Origin: Haematobia irritans
Lineage: Eukaryota > Arthropoda > Insecta > Diptera > Muscidae
Length of the DNA: 64,000 nucleotides
Direction of reading: 5' to 3'
Assembly (NCBI RefSeq): GCF_050003625.1
Contig: NC_134397.1
Span: 270,562,070-270,626,069, forward strand
Under the pieces are notes generated by a model. That model made no database searches, was not told the origin of the DNA, and saw only the letters and a list, made by a program, of their open reading frames with translations. Below, one piece after another: positions 36,009 to 45,792 of the stretch; positions within the stretch are counted from its first letter, which is position 1, and each line of letters opens with the position of its first letter. The position numbers were made by a program, and so were the translations under genes.

Positions 36009-36479
36009 ATCGGGAGATCGTTCTTATGGTGACTATACTAAAATGTGGACCGATACTCACCGTTTTTGGCACACCTCTTTATGGCCCGAAAATAACCCTA
36101 GATTTCCAATTTCAGGCAAATTGGATAAAAACTTCGGATTCTAGAAGCCCAAGAAGTCAAATCGGGAAATCGGTCTATATGGGGGCTATACCAAAACATG
36201 GGCCGATACTCAACATTTTTGGCACTCCTCTTTATGGTCCGAAAATACCTCCAGATTTCCAATTTCAGCTAAATTGAATAGAAACTTCGAATACTAGAAG
36301 CCCAAGAAATAAAATCGGGATATGGGTCTATATGGGGGCTATACCAAAACATGGACCGATACTCACCATTTTCGGCTCGCCTTTATATGGTACTAAAATA
36401 CCTCTAGGTTTCCAATTTCAGGCAAATTGACAGATATATATCGTCTTAGAATTTCTCCCTGATCAAGAATATATATATA
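36009..36479 (+). mobile_element. Rep-B partial copy, target of the errantivirus
   Basis: Two or three monomers restart directly after the previous tail. They lead to GAATTTCTCCCTGATCAAGA and then ATATATATA, where the errantivirus is inserted. CTTTATATT beyond 43797 continues the expected CTTTATATAG. Confidence 0.7.
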
Positions 36480-36868
36480 AGTTATTTAATATCCTATTTA
36501 CTGAATATTAATAAAAAGAGTTTGTTTTTTATTTCGGTACCTGATTACCAGACGTACCATTTATTTTCAGTTCCGTAAGTAAACTAAACTTTAAACAATT
36601 ACCAAGAACTTAAAGCTACCTATCGTTAGTGTTTGTTGCCTGTGCCCATAAGTTGGTATTCGCTGACACTGCGCCTCGTGCGTGGTGTTAAGTTTCCCGG
36701 TATCTTCGCTTAGGCTGGGAAACGTTTGTTTGCTGACACTACTGTCTGGCAAGAAATGCTGTGGTTGATCATTCGCTGAGGTGTTAATTCATTTTGGTAA
36801 CACAATGATATTATTAGGGTGGATCGTTATTTTACAAAAGTGACTAAGCACTCGAAACTGTGTTAACT
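36480..36868 (-). repeat. Errantivirus 3' LTR
   Basis: 389 bp, AGTTATTTAA at one edge and GTGTTAACT at the other. It matches 43399-43787 without a difference that I could see. The env stop codon lies inside it (36844-36846). Confidence 0.95.
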
Positions 36869-38268
36869 CCTCCCTTACTTAAGTTAGGGCCGTCCTCGGA
36901 CGTTTTGTAGCTATCGATAACTGCTTCAATATCCTGACGTCTTACTACCCGTTTTTGACGTAATTTAGAAATTACAAAGTAGATGAGGATTAGAGAAATT
37001 GTTGCAATGCCTGAAAGTGCTGGTCCTGTGATTGTTTTATCTCTGATTTCGTTGATGTGTCTTAAATTTTCCAGGCTTAGCCTCTGGAGGTATGGGAGGC
37101 TCAATATTTCTTGGTGCTTCGTGACATTGACGATTGTTGTCGCTGCTGAGGTAGGATTTCTTTTTAGTATTCCTTTCGGGTTCTTAAAAACGGATCCATT
37201 GATGCTGACTTCATTGTCGAACGTTACCAAGTGGGTACCAGTAACTGTTGCAACAGAGCCTTCTGCATTTTTTATAGTAGCAGTGTTATCGTTAATGATG
37301 ATCACACCGTCATCGATTACCTGCAATGGGTCGAGGTGACTCGGCCTTGTGCTGCAGTGTGCCACATCACCTGCATGAAGTTGTAGAGCGCACGTTGGTT
37401 CTGGAGATTGCCTACAGAACGAAGCAGTTAGTGCAGCTTTGCATTTTTCAATTGGAATTATACGACTTCCACAATTAGCGACATTGTTATCGTCGCCCAA
37501 GTTTAATACCGTTCCATTATGTTGCACAGGGTAGAGGCAAATTTTCTTACATTCTAATGTAGGTTTTGGGTATTTGATTACAAAGTGTAAAAGCTTATCA
37601 TCTAAAAATACCTTAATAAATGATACCTCTAATAGGTCTGAGATAGTTACATTGACGAAATTTGATTGTAGTATTTGCTGTGTCTCCGTGGAGTCTAAGA
37701 GAACAGGATTTATTATACCGGCTTTTGCGAGGGCGACTGAAATCAAAAGTGTTTCTATTTCCGCGATTATGATTCTATTTCTGGCCAGAAGTGTTTCGTA
37801 TAAATGACCAGTATCAATCCGCGCCTTTGTGTTTCCGAGGATTTTGTTTACGGTATCAGTCAATTGGTTTATTTGTTTTTGGGTCTTCGTGTTTATCAGT
37901 ATTTGTCTGTTTACGGAGTCAATTAGTTCCTGTTGTCGAAATTTTTGATTTTCGAAGTCATCAAAATCCGGGGTTCCAGCAATTACTTTAAGTGCTGTTC
38001 CCAGGATGTTAATACTTCTGGCCTGTCTATGGTGGACTTCTAGAGATTTTAGCAGGGTTTCTATGCGCATTGTGTCGGAGTTAAGTATTTCTACCATGTG
38101 CGATGAGGGGAAATGTTTCGTTAGTTGTTTTGTTTCGTCCGCAATGTACGAGTAGGTGGTCAAATTTGATGTGCGTCCTACGAAATCAAAGTCGCTCCAA
38201 ACAACCACGTCACCATCCTCGATTGGTATATAGTCATTGCCAGTAAAGTCAATCAGTTTCGAAGCCAT
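36844..38268 (-). CDS. env: Errantivirus envelope protein (F-like), open
   Basis: 474 residues from the first Met. The protein matches errantivirus Env, related in plan to baculovirus F-type fusion proteins. A basic RQAR site near residues 81-84 resembles a furin cleavage motif and is followed by a hydrophobic ILGTALKVIAG stretch. Heptad-like QKQINQLTDTVNKIL follows, with a Cys-rich region in the centre and a C-terminal membrane anchor (GIATISLILIYFVISKL) before a short basic cytoplasmic tail. The hydrophobic IWILVLIRP lies in frame just upstream of the Met. CACTTCTTTTAG there looks like a splice acceptor, so Env is probably made from a spliced RNA, as in other errantiviruses. The last codons overlap the 3' LTR and the polypurine tract. 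In the family this protein mediates membrane fusion; activity of this copy is not shown. Confidence 0.85.
   Translation of the reverse strand: MASKLIDFTGNDYIPIEDGDVVVWSDFDFVGRTSNLTTYSYIADETKQLTKHFPSSHMVEILNSDTMRIETLLKSLEVHHRQARSINILGTALKVIAGTPDFDDFENQKFRQQELIDSVNRQILINTKTQKQINQLTDTVNKILGNTKARIDTGHLYETLLARNRIIIAEIETLLISVALAKAGIINPVLLDSTETQQILQSNFVNVTISDLLEVSFIKVFLDDKLLHFVIKYPKPTLECKKICLYPVQHNGTVLNLGDDNNVANCGSRIIPIEKCKAALTASFCRQSPEPTCALQLHAGDVAHCSTRPSHLDPLQVIDDGVIIINDNTATIKNAEGSVATVTGTHLVTFDNEVSINGSVFKNPKGILKRNPTSAATTIVNVTKHQEILSLPYLQRLSLENLRHINEIRDKTITGPALSGIATISLILIYFVISKLRQKRVVRRQDIEAVIDSYKTSEDGPNLSKGGVNTVSSA
36869..36880 (-). promoter_or_regulatory. Polypurine tract (plus-strand primer)
   Basis: On the minus strand AAGTAAGGGAGG abuts the 3' LTR exactly, the expected site for priming second-strand synthesis. 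It lies inside the env reading frame. Confidence 0.85.
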
Positions 38269-38349
38269 TGGTCTAATGAGTACTAGTATCCAGATCCTAA
38301 AAGAAGTGTATGACAGAAAATAACATTGAGGTAGCTTGAATTTTGAAGT

Positions 38350-41300
38350 TTATCTCAAATTGTCCTTGTGGACCACCCTCCCCTTTATAAGAACTGTTGT
38401 TCCCAGGTCTGCTTCTACTATCTCCTCCGAATACAGAGGAGTAAGTTTGTTTCCCAATCTTTTATTATTTTTGACCAGTACCGATTCGCCCACTTCGAAT
38501 ATTCTATTCTGCCTAGAAGCATTATTTCTATCTAGCGACGACTGTTGTGCTTTTGTAATTTGTTCCCTCACTTCCTCCCTGACATCGGGTGAAGCGGAGT
38601 GAATGACGTCTATTGGTCTTCTGTTCGTCACAGAGTGGATCGTCCTGTTATATTTTATAGTCGCCAGTAAGATAAGGTCGGTAGTGTCACTTGTCTTTCC
38701 TTCTAACTTCAAACATCTCGCAATTTCAGACAGAGTGCTATGGAAGCGCTCAACCTGTCCGTTAGAGGTGCTATGGAGGGGAGGAGCATTCGCAATTTCA
38801 ACACCAAATTGGTCTCGGGTTCATTATCATAGTAGATATTCTTTGTGTCCGGAAAAAAATTCATTAATTGCATAATTGGATCTTTTAAATCTAAAATAGT
38901 GCGTGATGGTATTGGTTGAACTACGGCAAACTTAGAAAATTTATCGACACAGGTCAAGAAGTACTTCTTGTCTGTAGAAAAAATATCAATATGTAGCATC
39001 TCGCCCACATGATGTGGCAACGGTGTTGCTCCCATTTCTTGTCTTATAGGGTGCCTATTGTATTTGGCTCTTGTGCAGATTTTGCAATTGGCAACTATTT
39101 CATTCGTTAATTTAACCATCTTCGGGAAATAGTAATCGGCGAGAATTTGCTTTACGTTCTCCTGAGCCGCTCTGTGGGCTCGGTTGTGTTCAATGACGAC
39201 TATCTCCCTTTGTTCGTCTTTATTGAAAATGTCTTGAACCATGTTCTTACAGTGCCAAAATTTAGTGGAAGGGAAATAACTTACTAATTGATGTTGGATA
39301 CAGGCTAGCGTCGGCAAATCGCAATGTATTGCATTTACAGCGCTTGGGTTTACCGCAAGTTTAACTTCATCGATCAGAGTGTTACGATCAGTAAAGTCGA
39401 TGATATGACGAGTCTTTTCTGAGAAAATGATGAAATTACGACGTGAAGGGTGGATTGACTCATGTAAAACTATTTGGTTTCTAAAACAATTGACTGGTTT
39501 CTCGGTGGATTCAATTGTCTGAGTTAAGGATATTTCGCTATGTATCGTAGCAATATCCGAGAAGGGTGCCTCTTCGGTGACGTGGCAGCGTTGGGAACAA
39601 GGAACATTAATGGCACATGCCGGTTTTGCCATCAGAGTATGAATATTATGACGTGAGAGCGCATCTGCCACATAATTTTCCTTACCTGGTTTGTGGAAGA
39701 TTTTCGCATTGTGTTCGTCTACAAATGCCATCCAACGTTTAATCTTAGCGTTTGGGTTTCTGTCAGAAACGGAAAACGTAAGAGGTTGGTGGTCGGTATA
39801 AATGTTAAGCTTTCTCACGCCGTACAAATAATTTCTTAGCTTCTGAAGAGCCCAAACAATAGCCAACAACTCACGCTCGTTCGTTGCGTAGTTTAGTTCT
39901 CTGTCTTTCAATGTCCTTGATATCATCGTTATTGGCTTACCGCCTTGGGAAAGAACCGCACCTAAACCCATTGCGGACGCGTCCGTTGTTAGGTCGAATG
40001 GCTTCTTAAAGTCTGGATAAAGTAACATGACCTCTTCAGAGGCCAAAATCTCCTTCAGTTTCTCGAAGGTCTGAAGCTGTTTCTCATTGAAGATTACCTT
40101 TATTTTCTTGGATTGGGATGCGCTAACCTTTCCGTTTTCTCCCTTAAGGATATCGGTTAGTGGTTTTGCTATTGATGCGAAATCCTTAATGAAGCACCTA
40201 TAGTAGCTTGCCAATCCTAAAAATGACCTAACATTAAAAAGTGTTGTGGGTTGGTCGTAGTTACGGATAGCTTCAACTTTTTCCGGACTTGTTTTTATTC
40301 CTCCTCTGGTTACAACGAACCCAAGGTATTCTACACTTTCTTTGAAAAAGTGTGATTTTTCTCGAGAAATTCTCATGTTAGCTTCATACAGTCTTTCTAA
40401 CACCCATGCGATGTGCTTGACGTGGTCTTCTTCGTTCTCAGAGAAAATAATAACGTCGTCCACATAAACATAGCACATTTTTCCAATCTGCTCTCTCAAC
40501 ACGTCGTCTATGGCCCTCTGAAAGATGCTGGGGGCATTTTTCAGCCCAAAAGGGAGCCGACAAAATTCATATTTCCCGTTTCCAACTGAGAAAGCCGTTT
40601 TTTCCCTGTCTCGCTCAGCAAGTGTGATCTGGTGGAAGCCTGACTTGAGGTCGAGTGTTGAGAAAAATCTTGCTTTACCAAGATTTGAAAGAATTGCCGT
40701 AATTTCTGGGATGGGGTATTTGTCGTCGATAGTTATATTGTTTAATTTTCTGAAATCTATCACGAGACGTTTTTTCGCATTTCCATGCTCGTCCTTCCCT
40801 TTTTTGTCAACAACCCAAATGGGGTTATTGTATGGGGATCTAGATGGTCTTATCACGCCATTTTTTTGCAGGTCTTTTATTTCTTTATTGACAAAGTCCG
40901 CTACGCCCATGGGGTAAGGGTATAGCTTAGAGTACACTGGTTCGTCGGTATTGGTGCGTATGGTGGCAATAATGTTAGTATTGTAGGGCAGTGATTCATT
41001 GGGGTTTGCAAAAACTCCCGATAATTTCCTAATCACTTCCCTAAATTTCGCAGATACTACTGGAGGCACTTCAATGTCCTCAATTTTTGTGAAGTTTACA
41101 TTTGCGCATGCAAGGAATAGAAGCTTTTCTACTCCAGTTTTTGTTCTTATTTCTTTATTCTTAAAATCTAATGTTGCACTTGTTTGTGTTAACAAATCAA
41201 GGCCGATTATACCATCGAACGTTGAGAGCGATGGGAGAATAAAAAAGTAGCTATTAGTGTCGAAAACATTAGCGACACACTTTTCTTTAATGGTAGTGAA

Positions 41301-41471
41301 ACCATGAATGGATTTCACTACAAAAGCACGATCTACTGGGACGACGTTTTTTAAACCTTTTATAGGTTTTATGTAATTTTTCGAAGCCCCAGTGTCTATT
41401 AATAATTTGATTGTCCTCCCTGCTATACTTCTTTCTATGTATGGTAGCAGGGAGCCATTCCTAAAAAATTT
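38350..41471 (-). pseudogene. pol: Errantivirus Pol (protease, RT, RNase H, integrase) with a frame break in integrase
   Basis: The frame is open from the gag overlap (about 41471) through protease (LLIDTGAS), reverse transcriptase (RLPFGLKNAPSIFQ, CYVYVDDVIIFSE with the YVDD box), RNase H (DLTTDASAMGLGAVLS, YTDHQPLTF) and the integrase zinc region (H-H then CKICTRAKYN). The integrase core follows: HIDIFSTDKK, first Asp, and YYDNEP, second Asp. Near 38808-38820 the frame changes. The glutamate motif (NGQVERFHST) and the C-terminal part to 38350 lie in another frame. The spacing between second Asp and Glu is about 25 residues instead of the usual 35, so about 30 nt are missing. The frame used upstream runs into a stop at 38709. 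Integrase is therefore inactive in this copy. Confidence 0.9.
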
Positions 41472-42727
41472 ATATGGTCATAATCATCTGTAGTATCGGC
41501 ATCAACGTCATTTACTTCCGTTTCTGCCAATTCGTCATACTCCTGCTCCGTCTGAGGAGCTTCCTGTGAAATCATATTGATTCTCTGTTGTTTGGGTCCG
41601 GTAAATCTAGTCGTACCGCTATGTGGCCTTTTAAATGCCGGTGTATTTGATTGATCATAATGTTGGCTCTGTGAAGTGCCGGTATTATTTAGTTGGTACC
41701 TTGTTGTTTGCCTAAAGCGTGACGAATCGTCCACTTCCATTGGTTCGATTGTATCACGTCTTTGGTCATTTTTATTACCAGATTCTTGTCTTCTAGTAAA
41801 ATGGGGATTTTTATTCCGCGCCCCAGTTGCTGGTTGAGGATCACTTCGCTGTCTTTCTTTGTCCTCACGGGACTTGGCGAAATTTATCGCAAATAGATAT
41901 CTTTCACGATTTGCTTCGACCTCCTGGGCCAATGCAAGGGCTGATGGCAGGTCGCTTGGCTGAGCTGCGAAGAGTACGTTACTCAATTCTTTTTTTGTGC
42001 CCGAAATAAATACGCGTAGAGCATCTAACCTGTATTTGGCATTGAACTCTGATGCGGTTCTCGCATCGTACGTCATTATGGTCTTATTTGTAAGCAGAGT
42101 CAGTTTTTTCTCTACCTCGTCATAGAATTGCAGGAGTGTCATGCTCCCTTGGCGAAGTGTAGAGAGTTCTTGTTCGATGAGGTAAATGGGACGTTTGTCC
42201 GCATAAGTGAAGTCAAGTCGGGCAATTATTGCCTTGAAATTAAGGACTGTGTTGAAGGAGGACAATACCATGTCTGCCGGACCTTTTATTTTATTACGAA
42301 TAATTGCCACTGCCTGATAATGTTTAGAGCTTCCCTCAAATTTCTCGAATATTTTATAGGCCGTATGCGCCGCTTGGCGCCACGAAACGTATGATTCGTG
42401 TTTACCTTCAAAATCAGGTAGTGATTTTACTATGTCAAGGGATTCGTCACACTGACGTCCTGGAAGGATTTCTATTTCCCTATACGATTCGACCTCAGGG
42501 GCTTTGGTTGAAAGACTATTGAACTTTTTATTAATTTCGTCTAACTGTTTTTCAAATGTCTCCTTTTGAACACTTAAAGCTGCTGTGATAGCAGTATCGA
42601 TGAGCACACGTAAATGTTCTGCAGTCGCTGTCATTGTTTTATTTTCGTCTGTTTTTCTGTCCACTGGAATTCTATTGAAATGGTCAATCAAATTGTCGAG
42701 TTCTTGATTTATATTTGGTTCATTCAT
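41435..42727 (-). CDS. gag: Errantivirus Gag, open
   Basis: 430 residues. The N-terminal half is helical, followed by a capsid-like region (SLPDFEGKHESYVSWRQAAH, then DFTYADKRPIYLIEQELSTL), as in gypsy-group Gag proteins. The C-terminal part is basic and Gln/Asn-rich (KRPHSGTTRFTGPKQQR) with an acidic end. There is no CCHC zinc knuckle, which is normal for errantiviruses. Gag forms the particle and binds genomic RNA in the family. The stop is at 41435-41437, 30 bases past a candidate -1 slippery site where pol takes over. Confidence 0.9.
   Translation of the reverse strand: MNEPNINQELDNLIDHFNRIPVDRKTDENKTMTATAEHLRVLIDTAITAALSVQKETFEKQLDEINKKFNSLSTKAPEVESYREIEILPGRQCDESLDIVKSLPDFEGKHESYVSWRQAAHTAYKIFEKFEGSSKHYQAVAIIRNKIKGPADMVLSSFNTVLNFKAIIARLDFTYADKRPIYLIEQELSTLRQGSMTLLQFYDEVEKKLTLLTNKTIMTYDARTASEFNAKYRLDALRVFISGTKKELSNVLFAAQPSDLPSALALAQEVEANRERYLFAINFAKSREDKERQRSDPQPATGARNKNPHFTRRQESGNKNDQRRDTIEPMEVDDSSRFRQTTRYQLNNTGTSQSQHYDQSNTPAFKRPHSGTTRFTGPKQQRINMISQEAPQTEQEYDELAETEVNDVDADTTDDYDHINFLGMAPCYHT
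41465..41471 (-). promoter_or_regulatory. Candidate -1 ribosomal frameshift heptamer
   Basis: On the minus strand the gag codons read ATA AAT TTT TTA, giving the X XXY YYZ heptamer A AAT TTT. The -1 frame is open from here into protease. Gag and pol are indeed in -1 relation (start distance 1409 nt, remainder 2). No downstream pseudoknot was evaluated. Confidence 0.65.
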
Positions 42728-43398
42728 TTGCTATATGAGTTCAAGCTTTGTTCGTTTCAGTCACCCTTTACAATTATAATTACGATTTTTTATTTATATT
42801 TAGAAACGTTTTAATAATAAAATAAAAAAAATCTTTTGTTTTTTTTTTTTTTAAGAAAATAAATAATATTAAACTAAGCTTACAGTTTATTAATCATGGT
42901 TTCTGTTGCTGGTGTTGATGAATTGTTTCTGTTGCTGATGTTACTTTTGCCTTCCTTCCTTCCTTTGTTAAACCTTCTCACTGCTGATGTTGCTGACGTT
43001 ACTTTTGCCTTCCTTCCTTCTCGCTGCCCAGGCTATTTCGAAGCCTGGTGACTTTAAATTTTTCTTCACACACTAGCTTTGTTGTTTGTCTAGTTCTTCT
43101 TCACCCACTAGCTTTGTTGTTTGTCTATAATTTGGATTGCTTGTTTCTTTTCTTTTTTTTAATATTTTTTGTGAATAATTCTTTTTTATTTTATTTCACG
43201 TTGAGCACCAAATGTTTGTCTATAATTTGGATTAATTGTTTTTTCTCTTTTTTTTTTTTAAATTTTTTGTGAATAATTCTTTTCTATTTTATTTCACTTT
43301 GAGCACCAGTTGTTTGTCTATAATTTGGATTGTTTTTTCTTTTTTTTTTATTATTTTTTGTAAATAATTCTTTTCTATTTTATTTCACGTTGAGCGCC
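42728..43398 (-). promoter_or_regulatory. Errantivirus leader with primer-binding site and tandem repeats
   Basis: Next to the 5' LTR the minus strand reads (T)GGCGCTCAACGTGAAATAA, a near match to the 3' end of tRNA-Lys (TGGCGCCCAACG type). The same block recurs in modified form at about 43291-43308 and 43189-43210 (TGGTGCTCAA...), each with TTTGTCTATAATTTGGATT, giving about three ~93-bp tandem units. Nearer gag there are further direct repeats (TTACTTTTGCCTTCCTTCC twice). Confidence 0.75.
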
Positions 43399-43787
43399 AG
43401 TTATTTAATATCCTATTTACTGAATATTAATAAAAAGAGTTTGTTTTTTATTTCGGTACCTGATTACCAGACGTACCATTTATTTTCAGTTCCGTAAGTA
43501 AACTAAACTTTAAACAATTACCAAGAACTTAAAGCTACCTATCGTTAGTGTTTGTTGCCTGTGCCCATAAGTTGGTATTCGCTGACACTGCGCCTCGTGC
43601 GTGGTGTTAAGTTTCCCGGTATCTTCGCTTAGGCTGGGAAACGTTTGTTTGCTGACACTACTGTCTGGCAAGAAATGCTGTGGTTGATCATTCGCTGAGG
43701 TGTTAATTCATTTTGGTAACACAATGATATTATTAGGGTGGATCGTTATTTTACAAAAGTGACTAAGCACTCGAAACTGTGTTAACT
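43399..43787 (-). repeat. Errantivirus 5' LTR
   Basis: 389 bp, the partner of 36480-36868. It would carry promoter and polyadenylation signals for transcription leftward, against the host gene. Confidence 0.95.
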
Positions 43788-43812
43788 TATATATATATAC
43801 TTTATATTATGT

Positions 43813-44340
43813 TAGAGGTGTGCACGTGAGTAATATTTTGCTCACGCACACTTACGACGGAGAAATCTTATTCACGTACACTCACGCACGATATTTTTTG
43901 GTAGGACACACACTCACGCACGCTCACGAAAAGAAAATTTGTAATCACGCACGAAAATCTTTTAAAAGGTAGTGACTATCGTGACTCACGAAAACCCTCG
44001 TGACTCACGAATAATTTTATGAGTAATTTACCTATAGAACCTGACTGAAAACATGAGTATGGTTAAAATCGAGTGCGTTATAAAACCCTTACCCCCTAGG
44101 ATGTCACTAAAATTATAAATGAATTCAACTCGTAAGCATTTTATGATCGTAAGCGGGATTATTTCGTGAGCGTGTTTTTCCGAAATTCGTTAATCAAGCA
44201 CACTCACGAAAATATTATTTTCGTGACTCACGCTCACGCACGACATTTGATTGGTTAATCACGCTCACGCACACTCACGCCGTTGCCGTCAGCGTGACTC
44301 ACTACTCACGCGTGAGTATTGTATTTCACATTTAGAACCA
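43813..44340. repeat. CTCACG-rich block, possible transposon end
   Basis: Within about 530 bp the hexamer CTCACG or its complement CGTGAG occurs some twenty times, clustered at both sides (43820-44020 and 44165-44325) with an ordinary centre. It starts near TAGAGGTGTGCACGTGAG. Dense subterminal motifs at both sides suggest transposase-binding repeats, as in hAT elements, but I found no matching right terminal repeat or duplication. Confidence 0.5.
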
Positions 44341-44988
44341 GTCGATTAACCACCTAGATGGTGCGATTTAACGCTTTTAGAAAATTGTTATGGGACTATG
44401 TTAAAGTTCATGTATATGCAAACAAGCCCGCTTCAATTGATGCATAAGAAGGATGGATGGACTAAGCTGTACATTGAATTATATGAACCATTCTCTCGAT
44501 TCTGAATTTTTTTAATTTACATTCCACATTTTGTACGATTTCATTTTTACAAGTATTTGTTACTTTGAAAATTTGTATATATAGATAAATATTTCTGTAC
44601 AAAAATTCCATACTAAAGTGGCAGCCCGATTTATTGCCATGGTTACCTTAGACTATTCAGTCCTAACTACTTTATATAAGCATTTAACTCCTGGGACTTC
44701 ACTTGATACATAAAACTATAAATAAAGACTAGCGATAGATAGAAGACTCTATAGGAAAATAGAGAGAGATATTTATTCAAAAATAAATAAAACTACAAAT
44801 GGCTAAATGCATTTTTACTTTCTATTACTTTTTTCCATTTTAATGTCAATTTCGTTGTAAATGCGATTCGTTGTTGGTTGTTTAGAACTCCTAACCAACC
44901 ATTTTTCCATTTATTTGGTTAAAACTTTTGTTTATTCTTATTTGTTTTTGTTTTTTCTTCTCTCTTCTTCAATTCTTACTCGTTACAG
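44341..44988. other. End of intron 2: short repeats
   Basis: 44340-44450 shares a dispersed repeat with 21690-21775. 44617-44675 is a SINE 3' fragment on the minus strand (GGCAGCCCGATTTATTG, TTAGACTATTCAGTCC). The rest is AT-rich, ending in the pyrimidine-rich acceptor CTTACTCGTTACAG before 44989. Confidence 0.55.
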
Positions 44989-45121
44989 ACAACATACCAT
45001 GTCGAAATTATCACGGGCTGTTAAATTTATATTTGCCATCTGGTTGACTGCTTTTATCCTGGCAATGCCCCAAGCGATGCAATTTTCCGTTGTCGATTCT
45101 TATGGCGGCCATGAGTGCTCG
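44989..45121 (+). CDS. PK2-R: Pyrokinin/PRXamide receptor, coding exon 3 (intracellular loop 2, TM4)
   Basis: Residues 227-270, plus the last base of the Arg226 codon. The exon begins QHTMSKLSRA, the second intracellular loop after the ERY box, which is strongly conserved in insect CAPA/pyrokinin receptors. It continues into TM4 (VKFIFAIWLTAFILAMPQAM) with the conserved Trp and Pro, and extracellular loop 2 up to Cys269 (GGHECS), the expected disulphide partner of Cys192. The donor is TGCTCG followed by GTAAGT, phase 0. It joins in frame to 50066. Confidence 0.9.
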
Positions 45122-45534
45122 GTAAGTAAAACAAAACATCCAGTGATGACACAATAAAAAAAACTAATAACTAGAAAAAAAATATATAAGGGTGGAGATT
45201 AAGCAATGGGAATACAATTTTTTTGGGTAGCATAGAAAAATATAAAATTTGTACTTTGACCAAAAATTCGTTAATCGTTTCATTGAAGACGTTTATCCTT
45301 AGAGTTATTCGATACGTCTTTAAAATGGGAATCATATATTCAGTCGAACCGCGGTCTTGGCTTTTACTTGAATAAAGCAGAAAACCCTCAAACATCTAAT
45401 TTACGCCAAGTATGCGAAATCCAATATTAAAACTGAGTCTTGTATATATCCTTTATAGCCAAGGCTATAGGTTTGGTGGCAGACCGATATTTCATGCAGA
45501 CTTACGACGGTTTCGATTGGGAACACACAACAAT
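45122..45534. other. Start of intron 3, unassigned
   Basis: No recognised repeat or exon. A-rich at 45170-45185. Confidence 0.4.
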
Positions 45535-45792
45535 TCAATTAGGAAATTAATTGATCCAATTAATTTTTTAATTGAAATGTCTTCATTTACAGAAATGATA
45601 GTATCAATTAAAAAGTTAATTGAAAGTTCATTAAAAAATTAATTGATCCTATTAAAAAAATAATTGATACTATTAATTTTTGTGATTCATTTTTGTTTCA
45701 ATTAGTTGAATCAATTAAAAATTTAATTGAATATTTTTTTAAACTCAATTAAGATTTTAATTGGAAAAATGTTCGTGAAATTTTTTTTCTAC
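45535..45792. mobile_element. MITE-L copy 3, inverted
   Basis: It is the reverse orientation of the 599 and 11765 copies: GGAAATTAATTGATCCAATT, AAATGTCTTCATTTACAG, and an end at AATGTTCGTGAAATTTTTTT. The terminal TA duplication is not clear. Confidence 0.65.

Larger units (their letters stand above)
36480..43787 (-). mobile_element. Errantivirus (gypsy-group LTR retrotransposon with env), 7.3 kb
   Basis: Two 389-bp LTRs, AGTTA...TAACT ends, and a TATA duplication at 36476-36479 and 43788-43791, all typical of insect errantiviruses. On the minus strand the order is 5' LTR, primer-binding site, gag, pol (one frame back), env, polypurine tract, 3' LTR. It is antisense to the host receptor, in intron 2. 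The LTRs look identical by eye, so the insertion is recent. The integrase part of pol is broken near 38810; gag and env are open. Confidence 0.95.

Noticed and set aside
38336..42814. Plus-strand ORFs within the errantivirus
   Set aside because: Antisense shadows of gag, pol and env.
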